From the NCBI RefSeq assembly GCF_003602235.1, contig NZ_QZVS01000053.1:1-32645 (forward strand): a stretch of DNA of 32,645 nt, written 5' to 3'. The stretch is from Cryobacterium melibiosiphilum (GTDB lineage: Bacteria; Actinomycetota; Actinomycetes; Actinomycetales; Microbacteriaceae). Below the pieces are notes generated by a model. It was given only the letters and a program-made list of their open reading frames with translations, ran no database searches and had not been told where the DNA came from. How positions within the stretch are numbered: position 1 is the first letter of the stretch; each line of letters starts with the position of its first letter. Shown here one piece after another: positions 22,399 through 30,086 of the stretch. The position numbers and the translations under genes are program-made.

Positions 22399-23387
22399 TG
22401 GCACCCTTCTTTCGACGAAATGCAGGACCACATGGTTCCGGCCGTCGCGTTTGGATTTACGTCACAGTCCTCGCCTTTGTCGTCGTGGATATCGCCCTGG
22501 TGGTCTGGGCCGTGTCAGACAGAACTCCGCCGACCGCAGTTGGCCCAGTGTCGTCCTCGGTTGAGCCCACTGTCACGCCGACAGCTTTTCCAACATTATC
22601 GGTGAGTCCCGAGCCGGTCGAATCTCCCGTTTCGTCAGTTACAACAGCGGTTCCGCCGACCCGCATCCTCACTGCCCTGAACGACCTGGTAGCGTGGCGA
22701 GCCGCGACAGGCCCGTGCCCCGATACCTCAGCATCGCCTGAATACACACTCGACGGCGGCCTGACCTGGACACCAACAGACGCGACCGGGCCGACCGATG
22801 TCACGTCCCTTCAATCCATCACCGTCGAAGATGACGGCATCGCTTCTATGGTGGGTCTGTCGGGGGAAGGGTGCAACCCCGAATTCATAAAGACCTTCAT
22901 CGCCGGCGGCAACTACCGCGCTTATCCTGATCAACTGGACGACGAATGGTTCGTCGATCCGACAGATAGCACCGAGCTTCACACGCCTCAGGGCGATGCG
23001 AGTGTGCCGTGTACCCAAGCAGTTGTTGTTGCACCTCAGAACTCGAGCGATGCAGCGATCTTGTGCTCGGACCAATCCGTCTATACAACGCAAGATTCAG
23101 GTGAGACTTGGTCAAGTTCGATTATTTTCGCTGGCGCAGTTAACCTTTCGGTAATGGCCGACGGCTACCATGTTGCTATTCTTGAAAACGCAGAGTGTGC
23201 CGGGGTGCAGTTGGCTACACTTTCGCTTGAAAACAGCATTTCCTCCACATCACATTGTCTGGTTACCGATACCAGTTCCTCCGCAGGCGGCGGAATTGGT
23301 CTATCAGAAGCGGACGGTGCTCTGTGGGTCTGGGTGGGAGACACAATCAAGAAATCGTTGGATGGGGGAGCAACATGGGAACCATAA
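22398..23387 (+). CDS. Membrane-anchored extracytoplasmic protein with Asp-box (BNR-like) motifs
   Basis: This 329-residue protein is not recognised as a named family. A basic N-terminus and one transmembrane helix (about residues 17-39) are followed by a Pro/Ser/Thr/Val-rich stalk to about 90. The outer domain contains three Asp-box-like motifs, S/T-x-D-x-G-x-T/E-W: TLDGGLTW (about 117), TQDSGETW (about 231) and SLDGGATW (about 320). Such motifs occur in beta-propellers of sialidases and carbohydrate-binding proteins, so a sugar-facing role is plausible but unproven. Paired cysteines (CPDT, GCNPE, PCTQ, LCSD, NAECAG, HCLV) suggest disulfides, fitting an external location. The GTG start overlaps the phosphatase TAG as TAGTG. 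GC content drops visibly from here onward. Confidence 0.7.
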   Translation: MAPFFRRNAGPHGSGRRVWIYVTVLAFVVVDIALVVWAVSDRTPPTAVGPVSSSVEPTVTPTAFPTLSVSPEPVESPVSSVTTAVPPTRILTALNDLVAWRAATGPCPDTSASPEYTLDGGLTWTPTDATGPTDVTSLQSITVEDDGIASMVGLSGEGCNPEFIKTFIAGGNYRAYPDQLDDEWFVDPTDSTELHTPQGDASVPCTQAVVVAPQNSSDAAILCSDQSVYTTQDSGETWSSSIIFAGAVNLSVMADGYHVAILENAECAGVQLATLSLENSISSTSHCLVTDTSSSAGGGIGLSEADGALWVWVGDTIKKSLDGGATWEP

Positions 23388-24933
23388 ACACTGTCTGCAG
23401 TCAGGGCATTTGAACGCACGATTGATTGCCCGGGTGGCACCGGCTCGAGTCGTTCGTGTGCCCGAATCGGCGACGAGCTGGACTTCATCGTCTGTCGATC
23501 CGAACTGGCGCGATAGGTATGCGCGGTACCTCATGTTCACGGACCTTCTTGTCTTGGTGTGGGTCGTATTTGGAGTGCAAATCGCTTGGTTCGGTTTTGC
23601 TGCCACCGATCTCACCATTACAGGCAGTCTCAACGACGTCGCCATTAGCTACACCACGTTGTCAGTCATAATCATTGCCGCGTGGATGCTGGCGCTGGGA
23701 GCCTACGGAACCCGAGGCTACCGAGTCGTGGGCACCGGTTTTCAGGAGTACCGGTTAGTGGCGGATGCCACGATTCGACTTTTCGGTATCATCGCCCTCG
23801 TCGCCTTCCTATTTAAGATCGACTTCGCGCGCGGCTACATACTCATTGCGTTCCCGCTCGGGCTTCTTGTGCTTGGAGCATCAAGGTGGATGTGGCGGCA
23901 GTGGCTGAACGTCCAGCGACTGAACCAGCGCTTCTCGTCGCGAGTAATACTGGTCGGGTCTCTCGATTCCGTGACCCACTTGGAGCAGGAACTGGCTCGT
24001 CAACCCGAAGCGGGCTATCTGGTCGTAGCCGTCTGCGTTCCGAATGGGAAAAAGGGCAGTTTACTCAACGACACTCAAATTCGTATATCTGTTGATCTAG
24101 ATGCTCTTCAGACGGAGATGCAAGCCAAAGCCGCCGACACCGTGATCGTGACGAGCAGTGACGAGCTTGCTCCACAACGAATACGAGAGCTGAGTTGGAG
24201 CCTCGAACCTGGGCGTCAGCATCTGGTTATGGCGCCAAGCCTCACCGATATCGGTGGCCCACGCATCCATACGCGGCCTGTCTCCGGTCTGCCGCTCATC
24301 CACGTTGAAACTCCGCGGTATGAGGGTCGCAAGCTCTTTGCTAAAAGGTCCTTTGATATCACCGCTTCGGCTTTGTTGATAATGGTCTTGTCGCCTTTTC
24401 TTCTTGCCACTGCGGCTGGCGTCAGACTAAGCACACCTGGTGCCGTCCTCTTTCGGCAGGAACGCATAGGTATAAACGGCAAACCGTTTCAAATGTTGAA
24501 GTTTCGGTCTATGGTTTCCGATGCTGAATCTCTCCTTTCCGGCCTGCAATCGACAGAGCGACCAGAGGGAAACACCGTCATGTTTAAGATGAAGAACGAC
24601 CCGCGTGTAACTCCTATCGGACGTTTCCTGCGCCGCTACAGTTTGGATGAACTTCCCCAGCTCTTCAATGTCTTGGGGGGGACGATGTCGCTCGTTGGCC
24701 CAAGGCCGCCTTTGGAACGAGAGGTAGGTCAATATGAAACTCATGTCCACCGCAGGTTTTTGGTCAAACCCGGTATTACTGGACTTTGGCAGGTCAGTGG
24801 ACGGTCCAATCTTTCATGGGAAGACACAGTGCGACTCGACTTGTACTATGTAGAAAACTGGTCCATGACCGGCGACCTGATAATCCTGTGGCGGACCGCA
24901 AAAGCCGTTCTCGCGCGCGAGGGAGCCTACTAG
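23362..24933 (+). CDS. Polyprenyl glycosylphosphotransferase priming exopolysaccharide synthesis (copy B)
   Basis: Same architecture and clear similarity to copy A at 6440: four N-terminal membrane helices (FTDLLVLVWVVFGVQIAWFGF and on), a CoA-binding-like domain (RVILVGSLDSVTHLEQEL), then the catalytic domain beginning KRSFDITAS. That domain continues with FRQERIGINGKPFQMLKFRS, RRYSLDELPQLFNVL, MSLVGPRPP and KPGITGLWQVSGRSNLSWED. The start is uncertain. ATG at 23362 overlaps the previous gene by 26 bases but has no clear ribosome site. TTG at 23410 follows AGGG closely, and GTG at 23434 is a third option. All keep the first helix. DNA composition is much less GC-rich than copy A, so this is not a recent tandem duplicate. 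It opens the second polysaccharide gene set. Confidence 0.93.
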   Translation: MGEQHGNHKHCLQSGHLNARLIARVAPARVVRVPESATSWTSSSVDPNWRDRYARYLMFTDLLVLVWVVFGVQIAWFGFAATDLTITGSLNDVAISYTTLSVIIIAAWMLALGAYGTRGYRVVGTGFQEYRLVADATIRLFGIIALVAFLFKIDFARGYILIAFPLGLLVLGASRWMWRQWLNVQRLNQRFSSRVILVGSLDSVTHLEQELARQPEAGYLVVAVCVPNGKKGSLLNDTQIRISVDLDALQTEMQAKAADTVIVTSSDELAPQRIRELSWSLEPGRQHLVMAPSLTDIGGPRIHTRPVSGLPLIHVETPRYEGRKLFAKRSFDITASALLIMVLSPFLLATAAGVRLSTPGAVLFRQERIGINGKPFQMLKFRSMVSDAESLLSGLQSTERPEGNTVMFKMKNDPRVTPIGRFLRRYSLDELPQLFNVLGGTMSLVGPRPPLEREVGQYETHVHRRFLVKPGITGLWQVSGRSNLSWEDTVRLDLYYVENWSMTGDLIILWRTAKAVLAREGAY

Positions 24934-24982
24934 TCTTCCCGCTGTGGATGTACGCGCGACTAACCTGAAACTAAGGATCACA

Positions 24983-25009
24983 ATGAAATGGACCCGGCAT
25001 GAGAAATAA
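24983..25009 (+). CDS. Possible 8-codon leader ORF before the acyltransferase
   Basis: ATG at 24983 follows AAGGA with good spacing and reads MKWTRHEK, then TAA. It overlaps the acyltransferase ATG at 24999 in another frame. The better ribosome site belongs to this mini-frame, so ribosomes may load here and re-initiate on the main gene. It may equally be chance. Confidence 0.25.
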   Translation: MKWTRHEK

Positions 25010-25700
25010 ACTGCGGTTCGCCGTGTGGCTCTGGCCGCACAGTCGGGCCAAGATCTGGGTACTGAATCGACTAGGTTATGAAATTGACAGCTCAGCTACT
25101 GTGGGTGCGTGTCTTTTTTGGCATGTCGACAAGGTAAAGATTGGTCCAGGTGCATCGGTCCAGCAATTCAACGCTGTGCGCAATTTGAGATTGTTCTCAC
25201 TTGAGCAGGGTGCACTTCTTGGGAGCTATAACTTTATATCTGCAGCGCCTCCATTTGCGATCTGGTTTCCCAAGAGCCACCACGGGGAACTAAAGATGGC
25301 ACCGTACGCCAAAATTGCAAGCAGACACACCATCGATTGCTCGGGAAGAGTTTCAATCGGCACGTTCTCGTCGATTGCGGGTCACAACACGACATTTTTG
25401 ACGCACAGCACGGACCTGAGGCTGAATGCGCAAGTAGCGCGCCCCATTGTTATCGGAGACCGCAGTTTTGTTGGAACCAATTCCATAGTGCTGGGTGGAG
25501 CAGTTTTGCCTGCTCGGTCCATTCTTGCCGCCGGTTCCCTTTTGACTGCGTCCCGTTCAGCGGGGAATCCGGGATTGTGGGCAGGCATGCCCGCGAAGTG
25601 GAAGTCAGTAACGGACGGGCTTTGGTTTGACCGCGAAGAGACGCGTACAACGAGTGTCGCGGATTCGGTCAGCGGTGAACAGATTGTCGATGCCTTTTGA
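24999..25700 (+). CDS. Hexapeptide-repeat acyltransferase
   Basis: A 233-residue protein of the left-handed beta-helix acyltransferase type, probably decorating the second polymer. The helical pattern runs from IDSSATVGACLFWHVDKVKI through VQQFNAVRNLRLFSLEQGA, GELKMAPYAKIASRH, CSGRVSIGTFSSIAGHNTTF and PIVIGDRSFVGTNSIVLGGA to LPARSILAAGSLLTA, ending GNPGLWAGMPAKW. The HSTDLRL segment (about residue 131) has the histidine expected at the active site. It lacks its own strong Shine-Dalgarno site: the nearby AAGGA suits an out-of-frame ATG at 24983. Base composition is low-GC, as for its neighbours. The acceptor is unknown. Confidence 0.85.
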   Translation: MRNKLRFAVWLWPHSRAKIWVLNRLGYEIDSSATVGACLFWHVDKVKIGPGASVQQFNAVRNLRLFSLEQGALLGSYNFISAAPPFAIWFPKSHHGELKMAPYAKIASRHTIDCSGRVSIGTFSSIAGHNTTFLTHSTDLRLNAQVARPIVIGDRSFVGTNSIVLGGAVLPARSILAAGSLLTASRSAGNPGLWAGMPAKWKSVTDGLWFDREETRTTSVADSVSGEQIVDAF

Positions 25701-26133
25701 ATATGCGAAATCTGAGTGCTGCCAAGGGACGCCAGACATCATCGATTTCACCCGTCAAATGCATTACAGTCCGACAAATTATGAAACCATGCGTGCCGGC
25801 ACGAATTCCCCAGGGAATCTAGGCCAAGCATGGGTACAACTTAAACAATCGTACGGGCGGCTTTTCGATTGCGTTCGTTCGAAGCCAACTCGCTCTGAAT
25901 TAAACCGTGTGTTGTCTAAGGAGAGTAGTTTCCATGGTTGCACTTACTAGGCCGGGTCCAGATTCGACCAGTCATTCGGAAAATAGAGCGGCGCATGGGG
26001 CAGAGCACCGCCTTATGAGTCAGACATTCGACTGCACAATAGAGAGGAAGATGCGAATGTCCCCTTGGACTGAGTCCACAGTTAAAGCATCGAAGGCAAA
26101 GCGGTCTCAAACCCCGGTTTCGATTGGGCATCT
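25701..26133 (+). other. 433-bp gap with no recognised gene
   Basis: The gap interrupts an otherwise compact cluster. Frames are open for 50-70 codons, but none gives a recognisable protein, and composition is mid-GC without strong codon bias. No long hairpin was noticed. It may be the remnant of a lost gene or a regulatory region for the downstream glycosyltransferase. The best candidate reading frame is listed separately. Confidence 0.4.
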
Positions 26134-26137
26134 GTGA
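25934..26137 (+). CDS. Hypothetical 67-residue ORF overlapping the next gene start
   Basis: ATG at 25934 lies 11 bases after AAGGAG and reads 67 codons (MVALTRPGPDSTSHSENRAA...) to a TGA that overlaps the GTG of the glycosyltransferase as GTGA, the linkage used by real gene pairs here. The product is hydrophilic, without signal peptide, helix or known motif. The ribosome site and overlap favour translation, but the amino-acid composition does not look like a folded protein. It could serve only to couple translation. Confidence 0.3.
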   Translation: MVALTRPGPDSTSHSENRAAHGAEHRLMSQTFDCTIERKMRMSPWTESTVKASKAKRSQTPVSIGHL

Positions 26138-27072
26138 GTACCGCTTTGGAAAGCACTAGATCTCGAGCCGTACTTGTTCTTGGCTTTAACCGCCCTGCCG
26201 AGACCCGTGCAGTGCTCGACGCTGTAGCAGCATACGGCCCATCGGTGCTCTACTTCGTTGTCGACGGTTCGAGAAGGGCCGACGAAGTCGAGCTCGTTTC
26301 GAACGTGAAGTCGGCTGTGGATGAGTTCAATTGGCAATGTCCCGTTCGTACCCTGTTCTATTCGTCGAACCAAGGCGCCAAACGCGCTATGCAAGGTGCG
26401 ATAGATTTCATGTTTTCGTCGGAGTCATCTGGACTCATTCTTGAAGACGATTGTCTGCCATCGCCTGATTTCTTTCGATTTGGGTTTGAAGCCTTGAGTA
26501 TGTACGCGGATTCCCCATCAGTCGGTATGGTCTCTGGCACAAACTTTCTTGGCAGTGTGAGGCGCGCTGACTCAGACGTCTTGTTCTCCGACGGCCATAT
26601 CTGGGGATGGGGAACCTGGAAGGATCGTTGGGAGGGATTTCGGACGGGAACGTGGAGTCTCGATCGGGTTGTGAAAGCACCCTCCTACTACGGAGTTGGC
26701 TGGAAATACAGGCGAAGACTGATTGCTTTGGCGGAAGCAGGCGTGTTGGACGCCTGGGACATTCCATGGCTTCTATCCTTGGCCGAGAGAGATCTCTGGG
26801 CGGCAATCCCTGTTTCAAATCTGGTATCAAACATTGGACATGGCATTGCCGGAACGCACACAACTGGGAACTCTAGGTTTGCGAATCTGCCATCCCGCAG
26901 TCTTCCCGACGTAGTAAGGCTGCAGAGCGCAGTCCATCCCGATCGCAGATACCAGAGACGCTATTCGTTGTCGCTGCGATTTGAGGATCGGTTGCACCGA
27001 GTGCGTCGGCCCGTCGTATCGCTGGTTCGGCGGATAATCCGAGGTACGCGAGCACGGGTCCGGCCCGAGTAG
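26134..27072 (+). CDS. Glycosyltransferase of the nucleotide-diphospho-sugar transferase type (HlpA-like)
   Basis: A 312-residue GT-A fold protein. RAVLVLGFNRPAETRAVLDA near the start is the first strand and loop, YFVVDGSRR the second, and SNQGAKRAMQGAIDFMF the sugar-nucleotide loop (about 86). SSGLILEDDCLPSPDFFRFG (about 98-117) carries the DxD-like EDD. SDGHIWGWGTWKDRWEGF (about 151-168) and DIPWLLSLAERDLWAAIPVS (about 223) are also typical of this poorly named group of family-2-like transferases, and NIGHGIAGTHTTG fits the C-terminal acceptor region. The GTG start overlaps the upstream 67-codon frame. It probably builds the second repeat unit; donor and linkage are unknown. Confidence 0.82.
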   Translation: MSTALESTRSRAVLVLGFNRPAETRAVLDAVAAYGPSVLYFVVDGSRRADEVELVSNVKSAVDEFNWQCPVRTLFYSSNQGAKRAMQGAIDFMFSSESSGLILEDDCLPSPDFFRFGFEALSMYADSPSVGMVSGTNFLGSVRRADSDVLFSDGHIWGWGTWKDRWEGFRTGTWSLDRVVKAPSYYGVGWKYRRRLIALAEAGVLDAWDIPWLLSLAERDLWAAIPVSNLVSNIGHGIAGTHTTGNSRFANLPSRSLPDVVRLQSAVHPDRRYQRRYSLSLRFEDRLHRVRRPVVSLVRRIIRGTRARVRPE

Positions 27073-27267
27073 GTGATGAGAAACCAAATTTTGGGTCGTG
27101 ACCCCGTCGAGCAGTTTGTTCCAATCCGCAAAAGTGTCGATCCTACCTATTACTAAATAGCATTCTGAGAATTCTGGGCTGCTCCGGACTTTCCGTTCCA
27201 ATCGTGAGAACCAGCATTGAGACTTTGTAAACCCGATAAGAAGATTCTGCTGAAGGCTGGTTAAAGC

Positions 27268-27816
27268 ATGTTGCGTTCCTACAAAGCTTTCTACGAGAAT
27301 GCGGCCCAGGACCTCGCCGCTTCTTGGCCGAGTGCGTCTAGTCTGCGCAAGATCTGGTATCTGTGCATAGAGCCCGGGTTGCGTGCCGTAATGCTCATTC
27401 GAGTACAGATACTCGTCGAAGACATCGGCTTGATGCCGATCGCGAGGGTGATTCGATATCGGAATTTTCGAGCACACGGTATTGACTGGGTGAACGGGGC
27501 TCGCGCGGAGGGAGGGCTGGTGATTCGACATACTTCGGGGGTAGTGGTCGGTCACCAAGTTTCCATAGGGAAGAATGCAACATTGCTGCAAAACGTTACA
27601 CTCGGACAAAAAAGCATCAGCACAAGCGATCAAGGCCAAGAGAATCCGACTCTCGGTAATGGAATTGTTGTCGGATGCGGGGCCGCTATATTGGGGTCTA
27701 TCCACCTAGGCGACAATTGTGTCGTGGGTGCGAATTCGGTCGTAACGAGAAACGTCTCCAGTGGAAGCCGTGTCGTCGGAAGCCCGGCGCGGACAATTGA
27801 AAATAGGAAAAAGTGA
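27268..27816 (+). CDS. Serine-acetyltransferase-like hexapeptide protein, second cluster
   Basis: A 182-residue protein with a helical N-terminal half and a hexapeptide C-terminal half. The latter runs GLVIRHTSGVVVGHQVSIG, KNATLLQNVTLGQ, TLGNGIVVGCGAAILGSIHL, DNCVVGANSVVTRNV and GSRVVGSPAR. RHTSGVVVGH contains the family's catalytic histidine pair, and VVGSPAR is the usual end motif. It resembles the gene at 13111 in plan but is only distantly similar, and like it is shorter than cysteine-pathway CysE. Polymer O-acetylation is the likely job. GAAGG lies 11 bases before the ATG. The 195 bases upstream are AT-richer and may hold a promoter. Its TGA overlaps the next GTG. Confidence 0.85.
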   Translation: MLRSYKAFYENAAQDLAASWPSASSLRKIWYLCIEPGLRAVMLIRVQILVEDIGLMPIARVIRYRNFRAHGIDWVNGARAEGGLVIRHTSGVVVGHQVSIGKNATLLQNVTLGQKSISTSDQGQENPTLGNGIVVGCGAAILGSIHLGDNCVVGANSVVTRNVSSGSRVVGSPARTIENRKK

Positions 27817-28628
27817 CCATCAGTATAAGCGTGCTTGTCCCTTCATATAATTCGATGCCGTTTGTGACAGCGGCTCTGGATTCCATTGCGTGTCAGTTGT
27901 CCGACAAGGACGAGATAATCATTCAAGACGCGGGTTCCACAGATGGGAGCGTGGCAGCTTATGAAGCTATGGCAAAGCTGGATTCTCGAGTTTCGCTTAC
28001 TGTAGAAGCTGACTCTGGACAATCTGATGCGCTCAATCGTGCGCTGTCACGCGCTAGCGGCACGCATATTCTGTGGCTCAATGCCGATGATATAGTTCTG
28101 CCAGATTCCCTCGCTGCCTTTCGCGAGGCTGCGGATCGAAGCGACGGCCACCAGCCCAAATTGCTAATCGGTGGCCATCAAGTGCTCCGAGCTGACGGTT
28201 CCTTGATCGCCTCGTATGCGTCGGCCTCGCTAAGCCACCAGCGGTTAATGCTTCACGGTTGCTACGTCTTTTCGGGTTCAATCCTCATCAATAGGGAGCT
28301 GCTAATTCGTCTTGGGGGATTCAGCAGTGACTTCAGCTACTGCATGGATCTGGATCTCCTTTTTCGACTAACAGAGTTGTCGCCGGATCAAATTTCGATT
28401 GTTCCCAATTTAATCGGCGCTTTGCGTCGGCACGATGCATCGAAGTCCGGCACCTCTGGACATCTTTTCGTTCTGGAGGGATGGAGAGTTCGTTCCAAGT
28501 ACATCACCACGTCGAGGGACCACGGACGACGGATATGTGCAGCGGTCTGGCAATACCTTGCGTCGATCTCAAAACCCATTCGTTTCTCGCCGCTGTACCA
28601 AAAGCTCCGCGGACGACAAATCTCGTGA
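27813..28628 (+). CDS. Family 2 glycosyltransferase, second cluster
   Basis: A 271-residue GT-A fold enzyme. SVLVPSYNSMPFVTAALDSI (about 6-25) is the N-terminal nucleotide-binding strand. It is followed by DEIIIQDAGSTDGSVAAYEA, EADSGQSDALNRALSRASGT (about 65-84), and LWLNADDIVLP with the metal-binding Asp pair (about 88). GSILINRELLIRLGGF and YCMDLDLLFRL (about 172) complete the acceptor half. A short basic C-terminus may touch the membrane. The GTG start overlaps the acetyltransferase stop as GTGA, so the two are coupled. About 120 bases of non-coding DNA follow before the polymerase gene. Confidence 0.92.
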   Translation: MTISISVLVPSYNSMPFVTAALDSIACQLSDKDEIIIQDAGSTDGSVAAYEAMAKLDSRVSLTVEADSGQSDALNRALSRASGTHILWLNADDIVLPDSLAAFREAADRSDGHQPKLLIGGHQVLRADGSLIASYASASLSHQRLMLHGCYVFSGSILINRELLIRLGGFSSDFSYCMDLDLLFRLTELSPDQISIVPNLIGALRRHDASKSGTSGHLFVLEGWRVRSKYITTSRDHGRRICAAVWQYLASISKPIRFSPLYQKLRGRQIS

Positions 28629-28748
28629 CGATATTCGCCATGTTCCAGCTAAGTAACAGGAGACAAACCAGGTTTTGTCCTGGAGGCCATGCCATGCCTT
28701 CCAGTGGACTAGGGATAGATTCACTTGAAGGCTGAGGATCACACGGTG

Positions 28749-30086
28749 ATGAATGTCTTTTCTGCAGCCAAGAATCTGGGGACAAGTCACACCATGAATC
28801 GAAGTGTCTTTATTCAGGGCCTGCGTCGGTCTGATGCTGTACTTTGCTTGCTCATTGGGCTTGGCTCGAGCATTTTCGTGGACGTCGGAGGACGCGTTTC
28901 CGTTTCGGAAATCGTATGTCTAGTCTGGTTCATTATTTCTTTTGCGCAGAGGGATTATTGGCCAGAGTCAGTGAGGAATTTTTCCGGGGCCGCTGGCATC
29001 CTCATCGTCGGCCTCGGATTAGCCACGCTTCATGCCTCAGGACCAGCTCGGTCGTTCCTGCTGGCCGCGGCCAACTATACCTTTCTCCTAATTCTCGTAC
29101 TGGTCCTGGCACGAATACTGGGACGGCGACCGGGACTAGGTCTTCTCTCACCCCTCCTAGTCGGCGCCGCTTTGAGTCAAATAGCCGGGTACATACTCAC
29201 GCCGTCTGTATCGGCGCTCATAGATCCCTGGAAGTTCGGTCTTGGTTGGGCCGTGACAATCCTTGTTATGCTCGCGGCACAACGCCTTCGTGGGAAGGCT
29301 TTCGGGTTCTTTACGGCGCCGGCGCTGCTCTTGGCCCTCGCAATGGTTCACTTATTGCTCGGCTCCCGGTCGGCGGCAGTCATTGTTCTTCTGTGTGCGA
29401 TGCTCCTGTTTAAACGTCAAGGAGCCTCGCGAGGAGCAATGTTAGGTGTGGTCTCCCTGCTGATCGCCGGATTAGCTATTGCGTCTTTTGGTTATGAGTA
29501 TCTCGCCGTGAATGGTCTATTGGGTGAAGCTTCTGCGGGCAAATTGTCAGACCAATCGGGGGACTTCGGTCTACTCTTTGGTGCCAGAAAAGAGCTAGTG
29601 CTTCTATTTGCTTCATGGGTCGCCTCACCGGTTTTCGGATGGGGTCCCGACGCGGTCGTTCCAGATGGGGTCAGAAGTGGTGCATACGCTTGGTTTATCG
29701 ATCAGGGCTACGTGATAAATTTTGCAGACTATGACAGGCTCTTTCTGTCGGCGGAGGTCCCGCTTCATTCAGTAGTGCTGGGTTCCTTGGTGCAGGCCGG
29801 CGTCTTTGCAATAATCTTCGGATTCATCGCCATACGGTTATCAGCCATTTCCATTCGATTTTCGATTCGTACACAAAGTTATCCAGCTCTATTCATCTGC
29901 CTAACTGGTGTTATTCATCTCTTGACCTCACCGCTTGGAGATTCCACTCGGTTTCCAGTGGCTCTGACCTTGGCTATCGCGATATACAGTGTGGGCGAAT
30001 CCCTCCGTCAGCTCGCGCCAGACAGTAAGCATGATCACCGGTTGCTGGCCAACCCGCGACGCGAGATTGTGCGGCATGTCAAGTAG
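28749..30086 (+). CDS. O-antigen polymerase-type membrane protein (Wzy-like), copy B
   Basis: A 445-residue polytopic membrane protein with about ten to twelve hydrophobic segments, starting near residue 25 (LRRSDAVLCLLIGLGSSIFV) and ending near LALAIAIYSVG in pattern. A large outer loop lies between about residues 265 and 345 (KLSDQSGDFGLLFGARKEL, FGWGPDAVVPDGVRSGAYAW, EVPLHSVVLGSLVQAG). The GWGPD and H-S-x-x-L pattern resembles Wzy/O-antigen ligase proteins. Start options: ATG 28749 (chosen), GTG 28746 with ideal spacing from GAGGA at 28734, or TTG 28725. No similarity to the copy-A polymerase is obvious by eye, as expected for enzymes of different polymers. Its TAG lies inside the flippase start region (11-base overlap). 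Confidence 0.82.
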   Translation: MNVFSAAKNLGTSHTMNRSVFIQGLRRSDAVLCLLIGLGSSIFVDVGGRVSVSEIVCLVWFIISFAQRDYWPESVRNFSGAAGILIVGLGLATLHASGPARSFLLAAANYTFLLILVLVLARILGRRPGLGLLSPLLVGAALSQIAGYILTPSVSALIDPWKFGLGWAVTILVMLAAQRLRGKAFGFFTAPALLLALAMVHLLLGSRSAAVIVLLCAMLLFKRQGASRGAMLGVVSLLIAGLAIASFGYEYLAVNGLLGEASAGKLSDQSGDFGLLFGARKELVLLFASWVASPVFGWGPDAVVPDGVRSGAYAWFIDQGYVINFADYDRLFLSAEVPLHSVVLGSLVQAGVFAIIFGFIAIRLSAISIRFSIRTQSYPALFICLTGVIHLLTSPLGDSTRFPVALTLAIAIYSVGESLRQLAPDSKHDHRLLANPRREIVRHVK

